Positions 55,588 to 63,428 of a stretch of 64,000 nucleotides of DNA are shown here, in pieces. Position 1 is the stretch's first letter, and each line of letters opens with the position of its first letter. The notes under the pieces were generated by a model. The model was not told the DNA's origin. It saw nothing but the letters and a program-made list of their open reading frames with translations, and did not search any database. The DNA comes from Lysinibacillus piscis (lineage in GTDB: Bacteria; Bacillota; Bacilli; Bacillales_A; Planococcaceae). The stretch spans positions 558,001-622,000 of the forward strand of contig NZ_BRZA01000001.1 in assembly GCF_026012395.1 (NCBI RefSeq), given 5' to 3'. The position numbers and the translations under genes are program-made.

Positions 55588-56938
55588 AGGCTTGTACCTT
55601 TGCTAAATCAATATTGCCTAATTCATCATAGCCACTCTTTTTTAGCTGATCTTTTAAAGTACGCTGAAGCTCTTCTTGCTTGTTTTTAACAAACGGCAGT
55701 AAAGAGAGCTGTGTTTCTTTACTAATGATACCTTCTAGCAATGCGGCAATCTCAGCAAGCTCTTTTAAATTGTCCGTCATATTACGATCAAAATAGATGT
55801 CGATGGTAGATGGGTCAAAGCTGCGATTCATCTTCAAGTTCAGCATTTTTGTAATCAAACGAATCTTTTTCTTATAGGCAGGCAAAAATTTGTACTCTTT
55901 GATGGATGCTAATTGCTCCAAACCAATTAATTTATAACGGATGGCTACACCTGTGAGATTACCTGCAAAACTCTCGTCTGTCAAAGCAGGGACAAGGGAT
56001 AGAAAGAAAATATCATCATAAATACGATTTTTGAAGTTTTCTACCGCTGTATCATTGACTTGCTTCACCAACCATTGTGCTTGCCCTCTTTCGTCCATGA
56101 AAATAATACGCTCTTGTCGCAAAGTTTTCGCTGCCTTTCTGCCCTCGTCATCATCACTATCCACTTTATCCAAGCCACCCGATGCCCCTGCAATGACTAA
56201 ATAAGCATCTGTAAAATACTCAAAATCATTAGCTGTATCAGATTGGGCTTTGTCATAAGCGTCAATCATGGTCAAGACATCCTCATAATCACCTTTTGCC
56301 TCTTCATTGTTCCAATAAATAAGGACTGGCACATCATGAAAATTATGAGACACTCGCTCAATTTCTTCGTACTTTTTATCCTGTTTTTGGCGATAGGTAA
56401 TGATTTCCCATTTCGTATAAACAGCCGCATAAGCGATGGTTTTGTCTGTCAATAAATCTTCTTCTTGCCACAGACGTATAGCAAATTCCAAAAATTCACT
56501 AACAGACGTGGAATACACAGGAATAAATGCTTCTGCTCGAAAATACTTAGAACGAATTTCACTGGCTTCATTCATATATAAAAGTTCAAAAGAGATACCC
56601 TTTTTGGACATCTCCTTTGTGATCTCAAAATTGGTTTCAGCAGAATGGTCGCCCAATGCTTTTTCGAGTGCCTCTTTATATTCATCGTCATCAGTATCAA
56701 ATCGCAATCCTTCGCCCATGAAAAAGCCCGTTGCCATATTGGTGATATACTTCGCAAAGCCGTGTGCAATGCGATTATTCGGCTTTTCTGAACTTAATTG
56801 CCTACCTAATATATCATTTTGCACTTGATAATATTGCTCTAGCTTTTGCAGACGAGGAAGGTCTTCAGCCCGAAACTTCTTGATGATTTTTTTGACTAAC
56901 TTCGCTGTCGGCTCCGTGCCTGGGCTTACTTTTATCAC
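55571..56938 (-). CDS. Portal protein (SPP1 gp6/XkdE-like)
   Basis: This 455-residue protein has the SPP1-gp6-type portal layout: an N-terminal helical domain (VKKIIKKFRAEDLPRLQKLEQYY), a NRIAHGFAKYITNMATGFFMG stretch, and a helical crown (LKELAEIAALLEGIISKETQLSLLPF). It forms the ring for DNA entry and exit. The start is GTG after AAAGGGGGAG. It overlaps MuF by 17 bases, the usual portal-MuF order. Confidence 0.9.
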   Translation of the reverse strand: MIKVSPGTEPTAKLVKKIIKKFRAEDLPRLQKLEQYYQVQNDILGRQLSSEKPNNRIAHGFAKYITNMATGFFMGEGLRFDTDDDEYKEALEKALGDHSAETNFEITKEMSKKGISFELLYMNEASEIRSKYFRAEAFIPVYSTSVSEFLEFAIRLWQEEDLLTDKTIAYAAVYTKWEIITYRQKQDKKYEEIERVSHNFHDVPVLIYWNNEEAKGDYEDVLTMIDAYDKAQSDTANDFEYFTDAYLVIAGASGGLDKVDSDDDEGRKAAKTLRQERIIFMDERGQAQWLVKQVNDTAVENFKNRIYDDIFFLSLVPALTDESFAGNLTGVAIRYKLIGLEQLASIKEYKFLPAYKKKIRLITKMLNLKMNRSFDPSTIDIYFDRNMTDNLKELAEIAALLEGIISKETQLSLLPFVKNKQEELQRTLKDQLKKSGYDELGNIDLAKVQAYVNEQ

Positions 56939-56950
56939 AATACTCCCCCT

Positions 56951-58420
56951 TTACAAACCAAGCAGTTTACGTCTAATAACCCTAGCTTTACGTTTCAATT
57001 TCACATCACCGTTGATAACTTCCACTAAGCCAGTTGTTGCATCTGGTGCATCGTCATGGTCATTTTTACCTTTGCGTTGGTAACGCATCATTGCCTTGTA
57101 ATACTCAGGGTATTTTTTATCCCATCCTTTAGGCATGATAACCTGTTCCGTCACGTTTGAGCTATTGACCAAAATACGTGTCCTTTTATTTTTCGATTGG
57201 TGGAACCAAGTCACTTGGCATTTTTTATTTTTTAGCTGCTTCAGTTTTTGCTCTACATTCCGTGCAAAACCACGCCCACCATTATTAGACTCAATAGCAC
57301 TTTCCCGAACACCATAAGTATCATGCTTACGAGCTACTTCAGGCTCTGTTTTTTCCATCGGTTCGTCTGTATAGTAAATATCCAAAACATACGCATATTT
57401 ATCAATGACACCTGCGATAATACTACAAAGGTTATCCGCCCCCATGTCCGCCGTATCTGTATAGGCAATGATACGTTCAAATCGGTCGGGATCAATCACA
57501 TCATAAGTTTTAAAGCCTGCACCGTATAAACTACCACGTAAGTCAATTGGTTCTTGTCCGTAGTTGGCTAACCAAATATGTTCATCTAATGTAGCCTTCT
57601 TCTGAAGCAGATTTTCTGTAGAATACAAATCTTCACACAGACTCTTCCCTTCTTCATCCAATGCTGGCATACGTAGTTCATAACAGCGGTCAGGAAATTC
57701 ATTTAACAACATTCCTGCTAAATCGTCCGTTGCCCAACGTGTCTGTATGATGAGCTGCATGGCTCCTTCAAGCATCCTTGATGCAAAGGTGTTTTTGTAG
57801 AAATCCCAATGCTTTTCCTTTACACGTTCATTAACAGCTTCCTCCGCATTTTTGATTGGGTCATCAATAATACCGATATTGCCACGCATACCCGTGATGG
57901 AACCGTCAAAAGATGTCGCAAGGTAACTCATATAAGCACCTTCCAATGACCACAAACTTGCTGATCCATCACCATCTTTAATTTTTAAAGATGGAAAAAA
58001 ACTATTCACAACGAAATAATTCTCTTCATCTTTAATCTCCTCATCCTCGATAGCATCACGTACAGACTTGGCAAAACGTGTAGAAAGTGTTTGGTTGTAC
58101 GAAACGGTGATGACTTGATTTTTAATGCTTTGTCCAAATGCCCATGTAGCAAAAAGAACTGCCGTGTGGCTTTTACCAAAGCCAGGTGGTAGATTGATAA
58201 CAAGAATTTCGTATGGTTTACCAGTTGCAGGATTGATGATTTTCTTTTCGTAAATGGCTTGCATCGTATCACACAAAATCTTCTGATATAGACGATGCTT
58301 TTTGAAGAATTCAGGATTGATACGATTGCAATATTCCCAAAAACTTTCCTTGCCAATTTTAATGGCAGCGTCTCGTTTTTGTGTGACTTCATCTTTCTGA
58401 AAGTCTTTTAAAATACTCAT
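56951..58420 (-). CDS. Terminase large subunit
   Basis: This 489-residue DNA-packaging motor has an N-terminal ATPase with a Walker A-like PPGFGKSHTAV near residue 78, a Walker B-like IGIIDDP and a C-terminal nuclease domain (YTDTADMGADN, acidic residues). It matches the Mu gp28-type/Terminase_6-like group. The ATG at 58420 after AGGTG is preferred over a longer frame to 58435. It follows the small subunit by 27 bases. Confidence 0.9.
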   Translation of the reverse strand: MSILKDFQKDEVTQKRDAAIKIGKESFWEYCNRINPEFFKKHRLYQKILCDTMQAIYEKKIINPATGKPYEILVINLPPGFGKSHTAVLFATWAFGQSIKNQVITVSYNQTLSTRFAKSVRDAIEDEEIKDEENYFVVNSFFPSLKIKDGDGSASLWSLEGAYMSYLATSFDGSITGMRGNIGIIDDPIKNAEEAVNERVKEKHWDFYKNTFASRMLEGAMQLIIQTRWATDDLAGMLLNEFPDRCYELRMPALDEEGKSLCEDLYSTENLLQKKATLDEHIWLANYGQEPIDLRGSLYGAGFKTYDVIDPDRFERIIAYTDTADMGADNLCSIIAGVIDKYAYVLDIYYTDEPMEKTEPEVARKHDTYGVRESAIESNNGGRGFARNVEQKLKQLKNKKCQVTWFHQSKNKRTRILVNSSNVTEQVIMPKGWDKKYPEYYKAMMRYQRKGKNDHDDAPDATTGLVEVINGDVKLKRKARVIRRKLLGL

Positions 58421-58447
58421 ACAATTCACCTGCAACCTTCTTTAAAG

Positions 58448-59017
58448 CTACTTTTCATATACTTTCCCAAGTGTTTCATCCGCAATTTCAATAAGTTTAG
58501 TCACTAACTCTGGATGATGTTCTTGCATCTCCGCATAGACAGATTTTTTAAACACCTCATATGCCCGTTCATGTGCGCTTTTTAATGCTGCATAAGTTTT
58601 GTCCTTATAGGCTTTTGCCCTGGACAATTTAATGAGTAGGTCAATCGTTGCTTCAGCAGGTAAATCGTCTAGTTCTTCTTCAATCATCGCAATACGTTCG
58701 GAGATTTTATGTACCGATATTTGCAACGCTGCCTCTGTTAGCGCTTCATCATCCTGATTATGCTTTGCTACCTTTACAAGTTCTTGCACTCTTGCTTGCG
58801 TTTCTAACAAACGATGGGCTAATTGCTTCGTCTCCAACGCATACCGCCCTATGGTAGATTTCGAGATGGATTCACCTTGATCTCTTAGGTACTTGCTGAT
58901 ATCCATATAGGTGATACTTGTATCAAGCAACATCTCGTCCACAGTGTTACGCAATTCTTCGGGAAGGCTAAAAACTTTGTTATGTTTGCGATATTTTTTA
59001 TACACTTTATTGCTCAT
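58448..59017 (-). CDS. Small terminase subunit, Mu gp27-like (DUF3486)
   Basis: This 189-residue helical protein matches the DUF3486/Mu gp27 group: LPEELRNTVDEMLLDTSITYMDISKYLRDQG followed by ISKSTIGRYALE, a helix-turn-helix for DNA recognition. Helices for ring assembly follow. It lies directly before the large terminase gene. Its presence, rather than a P27- or pac-type small subunit, marks the head as Mu-like. Confidence 0.82.
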   Translation of the reverse strand: MSNKVYKKYRKHNKVFSLPEELRNTVDEMLLDTSITYMDISKYLRDQGESISKSTIGRYALETKQLAHRLLETQARVQELVKVAKHNQDDEALTEAALQISVHKISERIAMIEEELDDLPAEATIDLLIKLSRAKAYKDKTYAALKSAHERAYEVFKKSVYAEMQEHHPELVTKLIEIADETLGKVYEK

Positions 59018-59029
59018 AATATCGCCACC

Positions 59030-59344
59030 TTATAGCAGCACATCTGGATCGGTAATGCTGCCTTCGATTAATTTGATACCTGCTTTGGTGATGTACACTT
59101 TGTCATCGTCAGCGACTTCCTTCAAAAATCCATCTTCTACACGGATGTACGGCGGATTTTTTTTATCCGAATCATCTGCCAAATAATGAATGTACTGTGC
59201 AATATCTGCCCCATAAGCCAAGCCGTATTCTTGCAGAGACAATCGTAATTGCTTAATGGTCACAGGTGCAGGTTGAAACAACGCAACTAGGCGCATGATT
59301 TGTCCACGATATTGACGGTTTTTTAACACTTCTGCTTGATTCAT
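59030..59344 (-). CDS. Winged-helix phage protein (Mu gp26-position)
   Basis: This 104-residue protein begins MNQAEVLKNRQYRGQIMRLVALFQPAP and has the helix-helix-wing pattern of small winged-helix proteins, with YITKAGIKLIEG near the end. Similar genes sit between gp25- and gp27-like genes in Mu-type phages. Function unknown; DNA binding is plausible. It overlaps the upstream gene by 4 bases. Confidence 0.68.
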   Translation of the reverse strand: MNQAEVLKNRQYRGQIMRLVALFQPAPVTIKQLRLSLQEYGLAYGADIAQYIHYLADDSDKKNPPYIRVEDGFLKEVADDDKVYITKAGIKLIEGSITDPDVLL

Positions 59345-59619
59345 GATTTTGCCTCACTCCCTTTGTTTATTTTTATAAGTTCGTCATAAATGCGATCTAG
59401 CTTACGTTCCATTTGCGCTGTAGCACGTATGAAGTCATCTTTTTGTACATATTTATCTGCCACTTCTAATTTATAGTTATTAAACTTGGCTTCCACATCA
59501 TCAATTTGTTGTTTCAGCTCTGTATCATTCTTTTCTAAATCCGCTTTAAGATTTTTTAGAAAGAAACTTATAATACCTAGAACCGCTAAAATCGCTGTTT
59601 GTATAATCCATTCAGCCAT
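59341..59619 (-). CDS. Membrane-anchored coiled-coil protein (Mu gp25-like)
   Basis: This 92-residue protein has one N-terminal membrane helix (about 4-21) and a long coiled coil (about 22-85). It resembles DUF2730/Mu gp25-type and XhlA-like proteins. It is the first gene of the head operon and could help lysis as a spanin-like or holin-accessory protein. A strong terminator lies 21 bases upstream of its start codon. Confidence 0.7.
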   Translation of the reverse strand: MAEWIIQTAILAVLGIISFFLKNLKADLEKNDTELKQQIDDVEAKFNNYKLEVADKYVQKDDFIRATAQMERKLDRIYDELIKINKGSEAKS

Positions 59620-59640
59620 ACATTCTCCTCCTGCGTAATG

Positions 59641-59694
59641 AAAAAAGCCTTTTTAAAAGCATTGGCGGAAATGGGTATGCTTTAAAAAAGGCTT
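59641..59694 (-). terminator. Strong terminator upstream of the head operon
   Basis: A stem of about 17 bp (59645-59662 with 59677-59694, one mismatch) is followed by six Ts on the minus strand. No protein gene lies directly before it, which fits an RNA gene ending here. Confidence 0.88.
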
Positions 59695-59970
59695 CGTTAT
59701 CGTTAGAAGGGAATTCTTTTTCAGTCAACTAAACCAAATCAATATGCTTTATACAATGTAATCATTGCCATTGCTTTGATTTTGTTACTCTAGGAATACA
59801 CCATCCATTAAACAAAGCGCCGCACGCATCGCCGCAATTTCAATGGTTCTTAAAAGAACATGCTAGGCTCCAACTAATTTATCTGTGTCCGCCTTACCCA
59901 CACATCTAAATTACTCGTCAACACCATTCGATACGTACCGCTATGCCTGATAAGGGAGAGTGCATTCCCG
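59695..59970 (-). ncRNA. Candidate structured non-coding RNA of the prophage
   Basis: About 280 bases between two terminators hold no intact gene but many pairings when read on the minus strand. An outer stem joins 59961-59968 to 59793-59800 with one G-U pair. A hairpin 59875-59913 has TAATTTA/TAAATTA, a tandem G-A internal loop, then TGTGT/ACACA and a G-rich loop. Another hairpin is 59846-59859, and one more closes 59736-59742 with 59776-59782. The G-U pair and G-A loop only work on this strand. Base composition is richer in G and C than around it. No known RNA family was recognised and no promoter was found. Confidence 0.45.
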
Positions 59971-59977
59971 AAGGCAA

Positions 59978-60013
59978 TAAAAAAACCAGTGTGGCTTTTG
60001 CCTTCACTGGTTA
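59978..60013 (-). terminator. Terminator of the HTH-ImmA/IrrE cassette
   Basis: On the minus strand AACCAGTG pairs with CACTGGTT, with further G-C pairs around an AAAA loop, followed by seven Ts. It lies about 85 bases after the cassette's last stop codon. Confidence 0.85.
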
Positions 60014-60098
60014 TTGTAAATATTACTTAATTTTCTAGCCCTAAATTTGTTTGAAAAAGATATTTGAATACGATAAAGTGAACTTTTTCTAATACCTT

Positions 60099-61274
60099 TT
60101 AGCAACTCTCCATGTTTCTTATAGTTTTGAGTTGTACAATATTATTGGTCACTGGTTCTTCTTTGGATAGTAGATATCCTTTCTCAAGACCTAATAACGA
60201 TTCTATCTCGCTCGGATGGATGGTCAACCCGTATTCTTTAGATAGAATTTTAATTAATTCAGGACCTGTAAAATAGTCATTTTCAATTAATAGTTCTATG
60301 GCTTGACGATTTGCTATTGGCTCAGATACTTCTTTAATATCGTCATAAGGCTCTTTTTTTCTCCAACCTTTTTTACTAATCATTCTTTGCATATATTGGT
60401 AAGTTCCATCATTTATAGCGCCCAGCTTATATGCTCGCATTAACATAGCGGATATAGATACTCCCCACTTCTTCTTCAGCATTTTATAATAATCTAAATC
60501 ACTGGGATGCATTGTGATATCACGCAAGAATGATTCTTTAGGTAACAAAAATGCTGCTGCAAAATCATTAGCTTCTTTTTCTATTTGTTTCTGTTCTTCT
60601 TTATCCAAGTCATTAAAAATAATCGTAGGTTCATGTAATAAAGCATGCCCCAGTTCGTGAGCTACATCAAACTGTCTTCTATAGAAAGACTGTTTATCAC
60701 TACTTAAAACGATTGAATAGTATTCCTTCTCACGAATAGAACAAATTGCTCCAAAAGCATCGATACTTTTGTTATCCAGATATAAAGAAGATATAATAAA
60801 GCCTCTCTCTTCCAATAGAAAAACAATATCCTTAATTGGTTTATCTCCTAATCCCCAATATGTTCGTAACTGTTGAGTAAACTCTTCAATATCATCTTGG
60901 TAATCAAACCCTACAAGTAAATCCAATTCAGGAAAGTCTATATATTCTTCAAGCATCTTTCTTAAAATAGTAATGTATTTGATACGATCTAGCTGCATTT
61001 CTCGCTCTTTTTTCCCTGTACTTAACAAAGATCTGAAATATGTGTTTCCTAACGTTACATTTACTGGTTCCTCATAAAAGTAATGAAAAGGAAAATCGAG
61101 ATAATTAGCTATTTTATGCACTGTTTCAAAAGATGGTTCAGCATGAGAATTTTCATATTTAGAAACCATTTGTTTACTAACATTCAAATATTCTGCTAAC
61201 TCTGTGATAGTAAAACCTCTGTAGATTCTCCCTTCTTTTAATCTCATTCCATTAAAATTACGGTTTAACACCAT
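60099..61274 (-). CDS. HTH (Xre) protein fused to ImmA/IrrE metallopeptidase
   Basis: This 391-residue protein has an Xre-type helix-turn-helix (about 10-65; ITELAEYLNVSKQMVSKYE) and a zinc peptidase domain with HELGH (His206, Glu207, His210) and the third-ligand helix EANDFAAAFLLP (Glu234). Family members regulate genes and cleave repressors, as in ImmA of ICEBs1, or act in toxin-antitoxin and defence modules. The ATG at 61274 follows AAAGGAGG. It is downstream of a 250-residue unknown protein under a shared promoter. Confidence 0.85.
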   Translation of the reverse strand: MVLNRNFNGMRLKEGRIYRGFTITELAEYLNVSKQMVSKYENSHAEPSFETVHKIANYLDFPFHYFYEEPVNVTLGNTYFRSLLSTGKKEREMQLDRIKYITILRKMLEEYIDFPELDLLVGFDYQDDIEEFTQQLRTYWGLGDKPIKDIVFLLEERGFIISSLYLDNKSIDAFGAICSIREKEYYSIVLSSDKQSFYRRQFDVAHELGHALLHEPTIIFNDLDKEEQKQIEKEANDFAAAFLLPKESFLRDITMHPSDLDYYKMLKKKWGVSISAMLMRAYKLGAINDGTYQYMQRMISKKGWRKKEPYDDIKEVSEPIANRQAIELLIENDYFTGPELIKILSKEYGLTIHPSEIESLLGLEKGYLLSKEEPVTNNIVQLKTIRNMESC

Positions 61275-61304
61275 AGTATCCTCCTTTAGACTACAAGGTG
61301 GCAA

Positions 61305-62057
61305 TTAGCTTTCTTGATTCTCCTTGTCTTGTTTTTCTTTCTTCCTATCTGCAATTTGTTTCTCATATCGCTTTTTTAAACCAGATTTAATGCCTACCAG
61401 TGACTTAGGTGATGATTCGGCAACATATTTGTTAATATTAGGTAATACATCTTCGTATTCCCCTTTAGAAATATAATGTGATAAATCAACTTCCTTAAGA
61501 AATTCAAATTTATTATTATAATGCTGCACTTTCACTTCTACAATTTGTTTTTCTCTTTCTGTACCCACTACAAAATATACTTGTTTTACTAAGGAATAGC
61601 ACTCCATCAAAATCTTTTGCACTTCTGCTTGACGTCGGTCTTCAAACTCCTTATCATACAAATCAAATAATGTTAGTTGTATAGTTTCGTTAGATTTTGT
61701 CTTATCATTTAAAAACACAAGTGCATGAAAATAGTGAATACTTTCTGTAGCGTGTTTTTCTTTGATTACTTTATCTAAATTTTTCTCTTTAGTAAATATA
61801 AATAGAGCTCCTAATAATAGATGCATGGTAGCTTTATATTTCCATATTCCACGTTCTCTGTTAAGTACTATAATATCATCATTGTCTTTTACTGAATTTT
61901 CTATTCTGCCAAAACGAATATCCCAAGAACCACCATGTCGAAAATTACCACTATCCATATTATAGTTAATCTCTATTTCATCTAATGTATTCTCAGTATT
62001 TTCAGCGAATGACCTTACCAGTTTTCGCATAAACAATTCATTTTTTAAGAAATCCAT
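61305..62057 (-). CDS. Unknown partner of the HTH-ImmA/IrrE protein
   Basis: This 250-residue protein is not recognised. It has a mixed alpha/beta N-terminal half with SWDIRFGRIEN, one moderately hydrophobic helix (MHLLLGALFIFTK) and a very basic, charged C-terminal helix rich in Lys/Glu/Arg. It lies first in a two-gene unit with its own promoter, 30 bases before the ImmA/IrrE gene. This is the layout of a regulated effector plus its regulator, so a toxin, defence effector or peptidase substrate is possible. AAGGAGG precedes the ATG. Confidence 0.6.
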   Translation of the reverse strand: MDFLKNELFMRKLVRSFAENTENTLDEIEINYNMDSGNFRHGGSWDIRFGRIENSVKDNDDIIVLNRERGIWKYKATMHLLLGALFIFTKEKNLDKVIKEKHATESIHYFHALVFLNDKTKSNETIQLTLFDLYDKEFEDRRQAEVQKILMECYSLVKQVYFVVGTEREKQIVEVKVQHYNNKFEFLKEVDLSHYISKGEYEDVLPNINKYVAESSPKSLVGIKSGLKKRYEKQIADRKKEKQDKENQES

Positions 62058-62091
62058 TAACAGGAAGCCTCCTTTTCTATATATGAGTACA

Positions 62092-62121
62092 ATTATACTA
62101 CATATTATTAAGAAAAGTAAA
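62092..62121 (-). promoter_or_regulatory. SigA-type promoter of the ImmA cassette
   Basis: On the minus strand TTTACT (62121-62116), an 18-bp spacer and consensus TATAAT (62097-62092) lie about 35 bases before the 250-residue gene. This would allow expression in the lysogen. Confidence 0.65.
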
Positions 62122-62131
62122 CCTATAAAGA

Positions 62132-62147
62132 AAATACGTTCGTATTT
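62132..62147. promoter_or_regulatory. Perfect inverted repeat upstream of the cassette promoter
   Basis: AAATACG TT CGTATTT is a perfect 7-bp repeat just before the -35. It overlaps the end of the Mor-like gene and is a candidate operator for the cassette's Xre protein. Part of it also resembles a Bacillus LexA box with one mismatch (CGAACGTATTTTC). Confidence 0.4.
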
Positions 62148-62448
62148 AATTTTCTTCTAAAAAATTAAAAATTGTAGTTTGTTCAATTATTCTAGGGTTA
62201 CCAACAATTTTTCTTATATGACTCTCACTCAAATTATACTTTCTGGAAAGTTCTTTATAATTTCCTTCATTGAATTCACTTTTAATTTTTATATCCCGAA
62301 TATGACGTGTAACTCGCTCTTTCTTTGGAATATATAAACTTGACCCTCCATAAAGGCTACATAATTTTAAAAACAAATCAATACCAACTAATTCTGCTAC
62401 CCCCTGATATTCTTCTGGTAACATTGATACTGTAATACATCCATCCAA
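62146..62448 (-). CDS. Mor-like transcription activator
   Basis: This 100-residue protein matches the Mor/C activator family of Mu-like phages: an N-terminal dimerisation part (GVAELVGIDLFLKLCSLYGGSSLYIPKKE) and a C-terminal helix-turn-helix (NYKELSRKYNLSESHIRKIV). In Mu, Mor turns on the middle promoter and its paralogue C the late ones. Here it lies between the early genes and the head operon, so it is the likely switch for late transcription. The open frame starts at the ATG after GGAGAG. Confidence 0.85.
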   Translation of the reverse strand: MDGCITVSMLPEEYQGVAELVGIDLFLKLCSLYGGSSLYIPKKERVTRHIRDIKIKSEFNEGNYKELSRKYNLSESHIRKIVGNPRIIEQTTIFNFLEEN

Positions 62449-62493
62449 TTTACTCCTCTCCTTTATAGGATTACCTTCTTCTATGCAAGAAGG

Positions 62494-62534
62494 CTCTCTC
62501 TGTGTATAATTAATATTTCAAGTACACGAGAGAG
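62494..62534. repeat. Inverted repeat before the Mor-like gene
   Basis: CTCTCTCTGTGTA (62494-62506) pairs with TACACGAGAGAG (62523-62534), leaving one bulge and a 16-nt AT-rich centre. No T run follows on the minus strand, so an operator or RNA control element is likelier than a terminator. Confidence 0.5.
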
Positions 62535-62546
62535 TATTCTTTTGTC

Positions 62547-62723
62547 TTAAGCTGTGACGACTGCCATCGTTGCAGCTTTTATCGTTAATTGACTGACACT
62601 ACATGTAGCAGCATCATCTTGATATTTAGTAACATACTCATCAAAAGTCAGACCGAATCGTTCATGAATTTGAAAATAAATGAAGTATGTTCCTAAACGA
62701 TCTAATAACTGTTCATCCAACAT
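62547..62723 (-). CDS. Small early phage protein
   Basis: This 58-residue protein begins MLDEQLLDRLGTYFIYFQIHE and contains FGLTFDEYVTKYQ; it is not recognised. GGGGAG precedes the ATG at 62723, which lies one base before the GemA-like stop at 62725, so it is translated in the same operon. It is predicted all-helical and soluble. Similar unassigned small genes follow gp16 in Mu-type phages. Confidence 0.6.
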   Translation of the reverse strand: MLDEQLLDRLGTYFIYFQIHERFGLTFDEYVTKYQDDAATCSVSQLTIKAATMAVVTA

Positions 62724-62724
62724 A

Positions 62725-63096
62725 CTACTCCCCTTTTTCTACTAATTTTTTCAGACTTTCGATTAAGCGCCACGCCTGGGCTGATGTGAGCCATTCAATA
62801 TGTTCTACACTATAAAATTTCTTGATAAAACCTTGTAAACGCTGCGGATTATCCTGCCAACCTAACTGTTGCTCTAATTGACCAATTTTCCACAACTGTT
62901 TTTTCGTAGCTCGATTGCCTTTGAAATTACTAAATCCTTGCACCGATTGTAATGATAGTAGTACACGTTCTAATTCTTTCAGCGTACAATTTCTCATACT
63001 ATCCTTGCCTGTTTCACGCTGAAGCACACTATAGACATCCTCTCGTTCCATACCAATGCTACGAGCTGTAGCCCAAATTTTTTTAATAACTGTCAT
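62725..63096 (-). CDS. GemA/gp16-like phage regulatory protein (DUF1018)
   Basis: This 123-residue protein matches Mu gp16 (GemA): IKKIWATARSIGMEREDVYSVLQRETGKDSMRNCTLKELERVL, then RATKKQLWKIGQLEQQLGW, and a closing LTSAQAWRLIESLKKL. GemA alters host gene expression and DNA supercoiling in Mu. It is a hallmark early gene of transposable phages and one of the best signs of this prophage's type. GGGAGG lies just before the ATG. Confidence 0.88.
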   Translation of the reverse strand: MTVIKKIWATARSIGMEREDVYSVLQRETGKDSMRNCTLKELERVLLSLQSVQGFSNFKGNRATKKQLWKIGQLEQQLGWQDNPQRLQGFIKKFYSVEHIEWLTSAQAWRLIESLKKLVEKGE

Positions 63097-63108
63097 AACA
63101 ACCTCCCA

Positions 63109-63381
63109 TTAAAAATTTTCTAGTATCGGTTCTGTCAAAAAATCAAATGTAGCCTTGTCACCTTTTGCAAGTGCTGCATCAATTAGTAGTTCACGTAACC
63201 ATTCGTCTAGCTGTACATTAGACCTGTATGTTGGGATGTGCTCTATATCATGACGATCATACCTACCATTGTCCAAACGAGGCTGTGCTAATGCTTGATA
63301 TTGATACTCCATTTTGGCTCTAAGTGCTGCTGCACAGACTAGCTCTGTCAACATTTTGGCAAAGTCACTACTTTCTTTCAT
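63109..63381 (-). CDS. Early phage protein of unknown function
   Basis: This 90-residue helical protein begins MKESSDFAKMLTELVCAAALRAK and has a central RYDRHDIEHIPTYR stretch. It is not recognised. It lies in the early operon just before the GemA-like gene, with a GGAGGG site before its ATG. Nothing suggests membrane association. Confidence 0.6.
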   Translation of the reverse strand: MKESSDFAKMLTELVCAAALRAKMEYQYQALAQPRLDNGRYDRHDIEHIPTYRSNVQLDEWLRELLIDAALAKGDKATFDFLTEPILENF

Positions 63382-63428
63382 CCTTTAATCCCTCCAAGTT
63401 TCAAATAGGAAGGGGAATTAAATCCCCC

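Noticed and set aside
59845-59950. Short protein-like frames in the non-coding prophage segment (for example IEIAAMRAALCLMDG)
   Set aside because: Each is broken by in-frame stops and lacks a ribosome site, while base pairing explains the segment better. A decayed gene remains a minor possibility.
59695-59970. Idea that this segment is a Mu-like central strong gyrase site
   Set aside because: It is not central in the phage as far as can be seen, and no consensus can be judged by eye; the RNA explanation has direct pairing support.
62132-62147. Reading the inverted repeat as a LexA box
   Set aside because: It has one mismatch in a conserved position and the perfect symmetry fits AAATACG/CGTATTT better, so I kept it as a generic operator candidate.
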